DNA of 64,000 nucleotides from Halomonas urmiana (GTDB taxonomy: Bacteria; Pseudomonadota; Gammaproteobacteria; Pseudomonadales; Halomonadaceae), in contig NZ_VBUI01000007.1 in NCBI RefSeq assembly GCF_005780185.1, positions 1-64,000 of the forward strand, read 5' to 3'. Positions 55,250 to 64,000 of this stretch are shown one piece after another. How positions within the stretch are numbered: position 1 is the first letter of the stretch; every line of letters starts with the position of its first letter. The translations under genes were made by a program, and so were the position numbers. Under the pieces are notes generated by a model. The model worked only from the letters and a program-made list of their open reading frames with translations. It did no database searches and was not told the origin of the DNA.

Positions 55250-58000
55250 ATGCACCAGGCCCGAACGACTTGTCCTTACTGCGGCGTCGGCTGTGGCGTG
55301 CTGGCTCACGTCGACGGGGATCGCCTGGCCGACGTGGAAGGCGACGGCGATCATCCGGCCAACTACGGGCGTCTGTGCGTCAAGGGCTCGGCGCTCGCCG
55401 AGACCCTCGGTGATCACGGCCGCCTGACCCGTCCACGCGTCGATGGTGTCGAGGTCGACTGGGATAGCGCGCTCGATACCGTCGCCGAGCGGCTGCAGAC
55501 CACACGCGCCGCCCATGGCAACCAGTCCGTGGCGGCCTACCTGTCTGGCCAGCTGCTCACCGAGGATTACTACGCTGCCAATAAGTTGTTCAAGGGCTTC
55601 CTCGGCACGCCGCACCTGGACACCAACTCGCGGCTGTGCATGGCCTCGGCGGTGGCCGCCTATAAGCGCTCGCTGGGCGCCGATGCCGTGCCGTGCAGCT
55701 ACGAGGACCTGGAAGAGGCCGAGTTGGTGGTGCTGGTGGGCTCCAACCTGGCCTGGAACCATCCGGTGCTCTACCAGCGCCTGCGCACCGCCAAGACCCG
55801 CAACCCGCTGATGCGGGTGGTGGTGATCGATCCCCGGGTCACCGACAGCTGCGAGATCGCCGATCTCTACCTGGGCCTCAGGCCTGGCAGCGACGCGCGG
55901 CTGTTCAATGGCCTGCTGGCCTGGATGGCCGACAAGGGCAAGCTCGATCGGGTCTACCTGGAGAAGCACACCCAGGGGCTGGACGAGGCGCTTGCCGCGT
56001 CCCGTGAGGATGACATCAGCATCGAGGCCATCGCCGCCGACTGCGATGTCGATCCGGAGCGTCTGGAGACCTTCTTCTACTGGTTCGCCAGCCAGCTGCA
56101 CGTAGTGACCCTGTACTCGCAGGGCATCAACCAGTCGTCCAGCGGCACCGACAAGTGCAACGCCATCATCAACTGCCATCTGGCCGGCGGCAAGATCGGC
56201 CTGCCCGGGGCAGGCCCCTTCTCCATCACCGGCCAGCCCAATGCCATGGGCGGCCGCGAGGTGGGCGGGCTTGCCAACCAGCTGGCCGCTCATATGGACT
56301 ACGACAGTCCCGGCGCCCTCGACCGGGTGCGCCGCTTCTGGACCACCGCCAGCCTGGTGCCGACCCTGCCCGAGGGGCCGGGCCACAAGGCCGTCGAGCT
56401 GTTCGAGGCCATCGAGCGCGGCGAGATCCAGGCCCTGTGGGTGATGGCCACCAACCCGGCGGTCAGCCTGCCCGACGCCAACCGTGTGCGTGCGGCCCTG
56501 GCCAAGTGTCCGCTGGTGATCGTCTCCGAGTGCATGGCTGACACCGACCTGCTCCCGTATGCCGATATCGTGCTGCCGGCCACGTCCTGGTCCGAGAAGG
56601 ACGGCACTGTGACCAACTCCGAGCGGCGCATCTCGCGCCAGCGCGGCCTGCTGCCGCCGCCGGGGGAGGCGCGCCACGATTGGTGGATCATCTCCGAGGT
56701 GGCTCGTCGCCTGGGCTACGGCGAGGCCTTCGCCTATGCCCATCCCGGCGAGATCTTCGCCGAGCATGCCCGGCTGTCCGGGTTCGAGAACGACGGCGAG
56801 CGCGTCTTCGATATCTCGGCGCTGTGTGAGCTGGATCGCGAGGGCTACGATGCCCTGGCACCGATCCAGTGGCCGGTCAACGCCGCGTCGCCCCGCGGTA
56901 CCACGCGGCTGTTCGAGGACGGCCGTTTCGCCACCCCGGATGGCCTGGCCAGGCTGATCGCGGTGCGGCCGAAAGGCCCTGCACAGGCGCTCAGCGAGGC
57001 GCGGCCGCTGCGCCTCAACACCGGCCGGGTCCGCGACCAGTGGCACACCATGACGCGCACCGGTCGTGCACCACGGTTGATGAATCACCGCGCCGAGCCG
57101 TTCATCGAGGTGGCCCCGGAGGATGCCGAGGCACACGGCCTGGGCGACCAGCAGCTGGCGCGGCTGACCGGTGCCAACGGCGAGTATCGCGGCCGGGTGC
57201 GCGTCTCCAAGGGGCAGCGCCGCGGCGAGGTGTTCGTGCCCATGCACTGGACCGACCGCTACAGCGGGATGGCACGCATGGGCAGCCTGCTCGCGGCCCA
57301 TGTCGACCCGGTCTCCGGCCAGCCCGAGTCCAAGCACGGCGCGGTGGCGCTGGAGTCGCTGGCGGTGGGCTGGGAGGCCACCCTGCTGGTCGCGGGCGAC
57401 CTGGACGGCGACTTCGAGGGCCGCGACGACGGCGCCTACTGGGCGCGCATCCCGCTGGCCCACTGCCGGCGCTGGCAACTGGCCGGTGGGGAGCCCGACA
57501 GCGCCTGCGGTGGGGTTGAGAAAGCGCCCCGCGACTGGCTGGCCTGGGTGCAGGAGTGGCTACCGGCGGCGCCCACCCTGTGGTGTGACGACCCCGCCAG
57601 CGGCCGGCTGCGCGCCGCTGGCATCGAGGACGGACGCCTGCGCTGGTGGCTGATGGTGGCCCCGCCCGCCGAGCTGCCGGGCCTGGCCTGGCTCGATGAG
57701 CGCTTCGCCGAGGCGCAACTGGGCGGCGAGGTGCGTCGCCGGCTGCTGGCCGGTTGCGATGCCGGTGAGGCCGACAGCGGGCCGCTGGTGTGTAGCTGCC
57801 ACCAGGTCGGGCAGAAGGCCATCGTCGAGGCCATCCACGCCGGTGACCGCAGTGTCGAGGCGTTGGGCGCCCGGCTGGCCTGTGGTACCCAGTGCGGCAG
57901 TTGTATCCCCGAACTCAAGTCCCTTATCGAAGACAGTGCCCAAGAGGAGGGTGCCCATGCGCGTTCTGAGCAGAAGCCTGAAACAGTACAAGTGGCCTGA
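55250..58000 (+). CDS. nasA: Assimilatory nitrate reductase catalytic subunit with C-terminal [2Fe-2S] domain
   Basis: A 916-residue molybdopterin enzyme reducing nitrate to nitrite. The N-terminal [4Fe-4S] motif is CPYCGVGCG (Cys8, 11, 15) with a fourth Cys near 44. The molybdopterin domains run to about 700 (YSQGINQSSSGTDKCNAI, GPFSITGQPNAMGGREVGG). The C-terminal BFD-like [2Fe-2S] domain has CSCHQVGQK and CGTQCGSCIPEL. This extra domain is typical of NasA proteins that receive electrons from a flavoprotein such as the one at 51525. Expression is controlled by the sigma-54 promoter and ANTAR leader. Its 3' end overlaps cobA by 44 bases. Confidence 0.96.
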   Translation: MHQARTTCPYCGVGCGVLAHVDGDRLADVEGDGDHPANYGRLCVKGSALAETLGDHGRLTRPRVDGVEVDWDSALDTVAERLQTTRAAHGNQSVAAYLSGQLLTEDYYAANKLFKGFLGTPHLDTNSRLCMASAVAAYKRSLGADAVPCSYEDLEEAELVVLVGSNLAWNHPVLYQRLRTAKTRNPLMRVVVIDPRVTDSCEIADLYLGLRPGSDARLFNGLLAWMADKGKLDRVYLEKHTQGLDEALAASREDDISIEAIAADCDVDPERLETFFYWFASQLHVVTLYSQGINQSSSGTDKCNAIINCHLAGGKIGLPGAGPFSITGQPNAMGGREVGGLANQLAAHMDYDSPGALDRVRRFWTTASLVPTLPEGPGHKAVELFEAIERGEIQALWVMATNPAVSLPDANRVRAALAKCPLVIVSECMADTDLLPYADIVLPATSWSEKDGTVTNSERRISRQRGLLPPPGEARHDWWIISEVARRLGYGEAFAYAHPGEIFAEHARLSGFENDGERVFDISALCELDREGYDALAPIQWPVNAASPRGTTRLFEDGRFATPDGLARLIAVRPKGPAQALSEARPLRLNTGRVRDQWHTMTRTGRAPRLMNHRAEPFIEVAPEDAEAHGLGDQQLARLTGANGEYRGRVRVSKGQRRGEVFVPMHWTDRYSGMARMGSLLAAHVDPVSGQPESKHGAVALESLAVGWEATLLVAGDLDGDFEGRDDGAYWARIPLAHCRRWQLAGGEPDSACGGVEKAPRDWLAWVQEWLPAAPTLWCDDPASGRLRAAGIEDGRLRWWLMVAPPAELPGLAWLDERFAEAQLGGEVRRRLLAGCDAGEADSGPLVCSCHQVGQKAIVEAIHAGDRSVEALGARLACGTQCGSCIPELKSLIEDSAQEEGAHARSEQKPETVQVA

Positions 58001-58874
58001 CACCCTGGGTGGCCTGGCCCGGCTGGGCATGGGCGCCACCCGCTTCCTGGCCGAGCTGAAGGGGCCCAGGGCGGACGGCAGCGAGCCGAGCCTGCCGCTG
58101 CGCGACGAGTGTCGGCGTGGCAGCGTCTACCTGGTGGGCGCCGGCAGCGGCGATGTGGAGCTGCTGACCCTCAAGGCGGCCCGGCTGCTGCAGCAGGCCG
58201 ATGCGGTGGTCTTCGACCGCCTGGTGGGTGATGACGTGCTGGCCCTGGTGCCCGCCGGACGCGAGCGCTATTACGTGGGCAAGGCGCAGGGCCATCACAG
58301 CGTGGCCCAGGCCGAGATCGGCACCCTGCTGGTCGACCTGGCGCGGCAGGGCAAGGCGGTGGTGCGCCTCAAGGGCGGTGATCCTGGGGTGTTCGGGCGC
58401 ATGGGCGAGGAGCTCGCGGCGCTGGCCGAGGCCGGGGTGCCGGCGCACATCGTGCCCGGCATCACCGCCGCCTCGGCGGCCTGCGCCTCCATGGGCATAC
58501 CGTTGACCGACCGTGGCCACGCCCAGCAGCTGCGCTTTATCACCGCCCAGCTGTGCCGGGAGGGCGGTGCCCCGGACTGGGCCGCGCTGGCCCGGCGGGA
58601 CGAGACCCTGGTGTTCTACATGGGCCTGGCCAAGGTCGCGGCCATCTGCGCCGGCCTGCGCGGGGCCGGGCTGCCCGACGACTGGCCGATCATGCTGGTG
58701 GCCAACGCCAGCCTGCCCGACCAGGCGGCGCTCACCGGCACCCTGGCCGATATGCCGGACAGGCTCGCCGCTCACCCGCTGCCGTCGCCCTGCCTGATCG
58801 TGGTGGGCAGCGTGGTGAGTATGGTCGAGACCAGCCCGGCCGCCATGGCTCCCTCAGGGGTCTGTCATCCCTGA
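57957..58874 (+). CDS. cobA: Uroporphyrinogen-III C-methyltransferase (siroheme synthesis)
   Basis: A 305-residue SAM-dependent methyltransferase with an N-terminal extension of about 45 residues. SUMT motifs are VYLVGAGSGDVELLTLKA (near 57-74), DAVVFDRLV, RLKGGDPGVFGRMGEE and VPGITAASAACASMGIPLT, with DRGHAQQLRFITAQ following. It makes precorrin-2, the precursor of the siroheme needed by NirB. It starts inside the nasA 3' end with GAGGAGG upstream of the ATG, so the two are coupled. This ties cofactor supply to nitrate assimilation. Confidence 0.93.
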   Translation: MRVLSRSLKQYKWPDTLGGLARLGMGATRFLAELKGPRADGSEPSLPLRDECRRGSVYLVGAGSGDVELLTLKAARLLQQADAVVFDRLVGDDVLALVPAGRERYYVGKAQGHHSVAQAEIGTLLVDLARQGKAVVRLKGGDPGVFGRMGEELAALAEAGVPAHIVPGITAASAACASMGIPLTDRGHAQQLRFITAQLCREGGAPDWAALARRDETLVFYMGLAKVAAICAGLRGAGLPDDWPIMLVANASLPDQAALTGTLADMPDRLAAHPLPSPCLIVVGSVVSMVETSPAAMAPSGVCHP

Positions 58875-58879
58875 GGGAG
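58849..58879 (+). terminator. Hairpin across the cobA stop codon
   Basis: CTCCCTCAGGG (58849-58859) pairs perfectly with CCCTGAGGGAG (58869-58879) across nine bases; the cobA TGA lies in the 3' arm. No U-run follows. Confidence 0.55.
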
Positions 58880-58910
58880 GAAGCCTGCGCGTGATGGCTG
58901 ACGCGTCCGG

Positions 58911-59771
58911 TCAGTCGTTGTCGTTGAGGGCGGCGTCCAGGGTCAGCAGCGCCGCCTGCCAGGAGGCGGCATCGGCGGCGGCATCATAGGCCAGCGGCAG
59001 GTCGTGCTGGGTGGCGAAGGCATCGGCCTCGGGGTTTGTGAAGCCGTGCTTGGCCTGGGGGTAGTTCGTCACCTTGACGTCGGCACCCTGGGCCTTGAGC
59101 GACCCGGCCATCGCCACCAGGTCGTCGCGGGCGACGAAGCCGTCCTCGGCGCCATTGTGGATGCGCACGCTGCCTTCGAAGGCCTGGGGTCTGTTCACCG
59201 CCACCGTCGGCACCCCGTGAAAGCTGATGGCGGCCTCGAGTGGCATGCCTGACAGCGCCATGTTCATTACCACGCTGCCGCCGAAACAGTAGCCGATCGC
59301 CGCCATGCCGCTATCGGCCACCGCCGGATGCTCGCCCAGCCTGGCCATCGCCGCCTCGAGCCGGGCGCGGGCCGCCGGCCAGTCCTGCATCACCCGGTTG
59401 GAGAACTCCTGGGCCTCGGCGGGATGGGTGGCCAGCCGGCCATCGCCGTACATGTCAACGGCCAGGGCCACGAAGCCGAGCGCCGCGAGCTGATCGGCCC
59501 GAGCACGGGCGTAGCTGTCCAGCCCCCACCATTCGTGCACCACCAGTACCGCCGGTTGCGGGTGGTCGGTGCTGGCATTGCGCGCCAGGTAGCCCTCATA
59601 GGTGGTGCCGCCGGTGGCATACTCGAAGACCTCACCGACCACGCGTGGCCCGGACTGGATAGTGACCTGCTCATCGCTGGACGGGGGTGCGGGCTCGGTT
59701 TGGGCCTGGACGCCGCCTGCGTCGATCATCAGGCCTGCGGCCAGGCATGCCAGGGTGAATAGGTGTCGCAT
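58911..59771 (-). CDS. Exported dienelactone hydrolase family protein
   Basis: A 286-residue alpha/beta hydrolase with a signal peptide (MRHLFTLACLAAGLMIDAGG, cleavage near VQAQT). The fold shows VLVVHEWWGLDSYARARADQ (dienelactone hydrolase-type entry) and the nucleophile cysteine in MAAIGYCFGGSVVM. The acid is near GAEDGFV and the histidine near QAKHGFTNPEA. A periplasmic DLH with a cysteine nucleophile is common in proteobacteria. Its substrate is unknown. It converges with cobA, and 267 bases with the narK terminator separate it from narK. Confidence 0.88.
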   Translation of the reverse strand: MRHLFTLACLAAGLMIDAGGVQAQTEPAPPSSDEQVTIQSGPRVVGEVFEYATGGTTYEGYLARNASTDHPQPAVLVVHEWWGLDSYARARADQLAALGFVALAVDMYGDGRLATHPAEAQEFSNRVMQDWPAARARLEAAMARLGEHPAVADSGMAAIGYCFGGSVVMNMALSGMPLEAAISFHGVPTVAVNRPQAFEGSVRIHNGAEDGFVARDDLVAMAGSLKAQGADVKVTNYPQAKHGFTNPEADAFATQHDLPLAYDAAADAASWQAALLTLDAALNDND

Positions 59772-59949
59772 CAGGGGTCTCCTTGCCTATGATTGGGGTC
59801 GTCCTCGACGTTGGTCGCCTTCGCTGATTCACGCTTTCTTGACGTTCTTAACATAGCCAGCCTGTAGGTGGCGCGTCACGCGTTTTCGCGATGCCCTGGA
59901 ACTGCGCGTCGCGGGGAAGTGTCGGCCGCTTCCCGGGCCACGGCCTCCT

Positions 59950-59997
59950 GCAAACGAAAACGCAAACGCCATCGCCGCGGTGAGGCGACGATGGCGT
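59950..59997 (-). terminator. Terminator of the nitrate transporter gene
   Basis: On the minus strand ACGCCATCG (59989-59997) pairs with CGATGGCGT (59966-59974), followed by a T-rich stretch (TTGCGTTTTCG). It lies 42 bases after the narK stop. Confidence 0.65.
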
Positions 59998-60038
59998 GGC
60001 GAGCGTCAGGGGCGTCCCTTGCCCCGTCGGGATGTGGC

Positions 60039-61388
60039 TCAGCGCAGCGACAGGGCCGCCGAGGGCTCGGAACCGGCCGCATCCTGGTAGGCGGCATTCT
60101 CCTCGGCCTCGACCTCCGGTGAGAAGCGCACCAGCAGGGCACACAGCGAGGCGATGATCACCGCCACCCCGAGGTAGAACAGGCCTTGCTGGTAGGTCAG
60201 GGCCTCGGAGCGGAACAGGAAGCCGGCGGCTACGGCCCCGGCATTGCCGCCCGCGCCGACGATGCCGGCTACCGCGCCCAGTGCCTTCTTGTTGATGAAG
60301 GGCACCACACCGAAGGTCGCGCCCTCGGCCATCTGCACGAAGAGGCTGAACACCAGCATGATGCCGATGGCCAGCGGCAGGACATGCATCTGCGAGAAGA
60401 ACATCAGGGCCACGCCCTCGCAGAGCATGGCGATGAACAGCCAGCGCACCCGCCCCTTGAGGCCCGAGTTGCGGGCGAAGAGGTCGGAGAAGATGCCGCC
60501 CAGGGTGCGAGCGAAGAGGTTCATCAGGCCGAACAGGCCAGCGATCATGCCGGCGGTGGCCAGCGTCAGGCCGAAGTTGTCGAAGAAGTAGATGGCGGCG
60601 ATGTTGTTGATGGTCAGTTCGACGCCGAAGCAGGCGGCATAGACCACGAACAGGGCCCAGACACGGATGTCCTTGGCGGCGGTGGCGAAGCTGGCGCCCA
60701 TGCCGTGCTCACCATTGGCCTCGGGCAGCTCGCCACGGGCACGAAGCTCGTCGAAGTTGCCGTCCGGCGCGTCCTGGGTGAAGAAGTAGTAGGCGATACC
60801 GGTGAGGAACAGCACGATGCCCGGGACCACCATGGCCAGGCGCCAGCCGAGGGCCTCGTTGACGCCGAGCATCAGGATGCCGGAGAAGATCAGCGGCATC
60901 AGGATCTGGGTGGTGCCGCCGCCCAGGTTGCCCCAGCCGGCCGAGGTGGCGTTGGCGGTGCCGACCACATTGGGCGCGAACATCACCGAGGTGTGGTACT
61001 GGGTGATCACGAAGGAGGCACCGATGGCGCCGATGGCCAGGCGAGCCAGGAAGAAGGACTCGAAGCTGTCGGCGAAGCCGACGCACATCACCGGCAGCGA
61101 GCCCAGGCATAGCAACCAGGTATAGGCGCGGCGCGGGCCGATCTTGTCGCATAGCACGCCGATGGCCAGGCGCACGATCACGGTGATGGCCACCGAGGCG
61201 ATGATGGTGTTGCCGATCTGGGTCTTGGTGAGGCCGAGGTCGTCACGCACCACCGCCATCAGGGGGGCGATACCGAACCAGCCGAAGAAGCAGATGTGGA
61301 AGGCGAACCAGGAGAAGTGGAAGGCGCGCATCTGCGGCATCTTCCAGTTGAACAGACGTATCCTGTTGGCCTTATTTTGGATTTCCAT
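60039..61388 (-). CDS. NarK/NNP-family nitrate transporter
   Basis: A 449-residue MFS transporter with 12 predicted helices. NNP family features are AFHFSWFAFHICFFGWFGIA (helix 1), RLAIGVLCDKIGPRRAY after helix 2, QYHTSVMFAPNVVGTANATS and the nitrate signature GWGNLGGGTTQILMPL. It should take up nitrate for NasA. It has a sigma-54-type promoter and a leader with one ANTAR-like hairpin, so it is co-regulated with nas but has no terminator in the leader. Confidence in the family is high; nitrate rather than nitrite is from the context. Confidence 0.92.
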   Translation of the reverse strand: MEIQNKANRIRLFNWKMPQMRAFHFSWFAFHICFFGWFGIAPLMAVVRDDLGLTKTQIGNTIIASVAITVIVRLAIGVLCDKIGPRRAYTWLLCLGSLPVMCVGFADSFESFFLARLAIGAIGASFVITQYHTSVMFAPNVVGTANATSAGWGNLGGGTTQILMPLIFSGILMLGVNEALGWRLAMVVPGIVLFLTGIAYYFFTQDAPDGNFDELRARGELPEANGEHGMGASFATAAKDIRVWALFVVYAACFGVELTINNIAAIYFFDNFGLTLATAGMIAGLFGLMNLFARTLGGIFSDLFARNSGLKGRVRWLFIAMLCEGVALMFFSQMHVLPLAIGIMLVFSLFVQMAEGATFGVVPFINKKALGAVAGIVGAGGNAGAVAAGFLFRSEALTYQQGLFYLGVAVIIASLCALLVRFSPEVEAEENAAYQDAAGSEPSAALSLR

Positions 61389-61431
61389 GGGGCATACCTC
61401 GTCGAATGACGTTCGAACACACGATCTTGGG

Positions 61432-61447
61432 CCTTCGCCGTTGAAGG
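61432..61447 (-). promoter_or_regulatory. ANTAR-like hexaloop hairpin in the narK leader
   Basis: On the minus strand CCTTC and GAAGG close the hexaloop AACGGC (A1, G4), the same loop as hairpin 2 of the nasA leader. A second canonical hexaloop is not clear: TGGCA/TGCCA near 61491-61505 has a five-base loop. No U-tract terminator follows. Confidence 0.45.
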
Positions 61448-61513
61448 TCGGGTCCGACGCACTCGTACCCCGGTGGGGCCTGGTCCACGTCTGGCACGCT
61501 CTGCCAATGACTA

Positions 61514-61529
61514 TGCATATAATTTGCCA
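61514..61529 (-). promoter_or_regulatory. Sigma-54-type promoter of narK
   Basis: On the minus strand TGGCAAATTATATGCA has TGGCA and TGCA with GG-N10-GC spacing, close to the consensus. The leader to the narK ATG would be about 115 bases. Confidence 0.7.
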
Positions 61530-61778
61530 CTACAATAAAAGTTGTTTTTTTTCAGTTGCTTATCGTTTTTGTGGCGGGAGAGGGCGAGGTGGTGGTGGAG
61601 GCGTGATGGTGCATGGCAGCAATGTGCTGCGGGGCCTTGCCCCGCCATGGTGCCTCACTGCATGGCGAGGCGACGGTCGCGGCAGAGGGGGAGTGGAGGG
61701 CGGCCGGCGGCGCTGCGAAAGGCCAGGCACGGCCCGCGGCACGCCAGGGCTCATGGATGGCCTGTCATTCATGGCCTT

Positions 61779-63632
<1,854 letters not shown>

Positions 63633-63666
63633 GCGCGTGGCTCCTGGCAGTGAAGGGGGGGGGCCG

Positions 63667-64000
63667 TCAGACCAGCGGCGAGACCCGCCGAGGCTCTTCC
63701 TCGAGCAGCGCGGCCAGTCGGGTCAGTCCCTCGTCGAGCCGGGCGCGCTCGGCGGGCGGCGTCACGCAGAGGCGCACCGCCTGCGGGGCGGGCTGGCTGC
63801 CCACGCAGAAGGGATCGGCGCCGAGCAGGGTGACGCCGCGTTCGGCGGCGCGGGCCACCACGTCCACCGCCCGCCAGGGCTCGGGCAGGCGCAGCCAGGC
63901 ATGGAAGCCGCAGGGGTGGGCGACGATCTCATGACCCTGGAGGCGCTCGGCGAGCAGTCGCTGGCGCGCGGCCACCTCCTGCCACTGCCATTCGATCAGG
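63667..64000 (-). CDS. MocR-like/aminotransferase class I family protein, C-terminal part (cut by window edge)
   Basis: Only the last 110 residues are in the window. They read LIEWQWQEVAARQRLLAERL, then IVAHPCGFHAWLRLPEPW and RGVTLLGADPFCVG, ending in an amphipathic helix. This matches the C-terminal small domain of PLP aminotransferases, and the wording (GFHAWLRLP, LLGADPF) is that of MocR/PdxR-type GntR-aminotransferase regulators. The HTH and lysine parts would lie to the right of 64000. It probably precedes the ABC exporter on the same strand with a 34-base gap and could regulate it. Confidence 0.75.
   Translation of the reverse strand, partial: LIEWQWQEVAARQRLLAERLQGHEIVAHPCGFHAWLRLPEPWRAVDVVARAAERGVTLLGADPFCVGSQPAPQAVRLCVTPPAERARLDEGLTRLAALLEEEPRRVSPLV

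Larger units (their letters stand above)
61389..61778. other. narK upstream region
   Basis: 390 bases without a gene. The left 140 bases form the narK leader with the hairpin at 61432-61447 and a TCGAA/TTCGA dyad near 61402-61416. The sigma-54-type promoter is at 61514. The right part up to 61778 is GC-rich and shows nothing more. Confidence 0.5.

Noticed and set aside
54902-57478. 858-residue open frame on the minus strand
   Set aside because: It is antisense to nasA and its leader, which have clear domains and control signals; the frame is a product of high-GC codon bias.

Overview
The window is a high-GC gammaproteobacterial chromosome segment. Protein character and gene content (assimilatory nitrate cluster with NasS/NasT, MmsA with a GMC alcohol dehydrogenase, SstT, YnfA, VpsR-like regulator) suggest a Halomonas-type organism; this is inferred from the sequence only.

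Layout. (1) 1-4912: an AT-richer accessory island with a short ParS/MbcA-like antitoxin ORF, two co-oriented orphan genes (one with a zinc ribbon), a divergent small XRE regulator, a serine resolvase with a palindromic site upstream, an amber-interrupted lipoprotein gene and another orphan. It ends at a 26-base copy of a tRNA 3' end, probably the attachment scar. (2) 4938-29155: core metabolism: AzlCD exporter with an XRE-cupin regulator, a diguanylate cyclase paired with a SUOX-like periplasmic protein, SstT, an unusual ~580-residue isocitrate dehydrogenase with internal duplication, YnfA, threonine ammonia-lyase, ChaC, PgpA, PhoD-like phosphatase, NnrU, CDF transporter, FMN glutamate synthase-like protein, a PepSY/two-component cluster, cytochrome b561, TauE, LysR, MmsA and a GMC dehydrogenase. 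(3) 29422-37885: cold-shock protein, SLC13 permease, carboxylesterase, UbiA-type prenyltransferase, PAS-GGDEF cyclase, zinc-ribbon protein, PhoH and a patatin-like lipase.

(4) 38220-44406: the most interesting locus. Four exported proteins lie on the plus strand: a glycine-rich repetitive protein, a small secreted protein, a C39-like cysteine peptidase and another secreted protein. A convergent outer-membrane beta-barrel gene and a VpsR-like sigma-54 activator follow. The gene set resembles the Pseudomonas Fap functional-amyloid system (FapD peptidase, FapF pore), but with a different, very glycine-rich candidate fibre protein. GG-N10-GC sigma-54-type elements precede both the fibre operon and the barrel gene.

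(5) 45142-48464: an SDR and two divergent L,D-transpeptidases. (6) 48559-61529: nitrate assimilation. NasT-NasS, a FAD oxidoreductase and NirB-NirD run leftward; NasA and CobA run rightward; a NarK-type nitrate transporter lies further right. Both nas transcription units begin with a sigma-54-type promoter followed by a two-hairpin ANTAR leader (hexaloops with A1 and G4) and an overlapping terminator, so NasT antitermination can be read directly from the DNA. narK has a sigma-54-type promoter and one similar hairpin but no terminator. (7) 61779-64000: an ABC exporter and the C-terminal part of a MocR/aminotransferase-like gene cut by the window edge.
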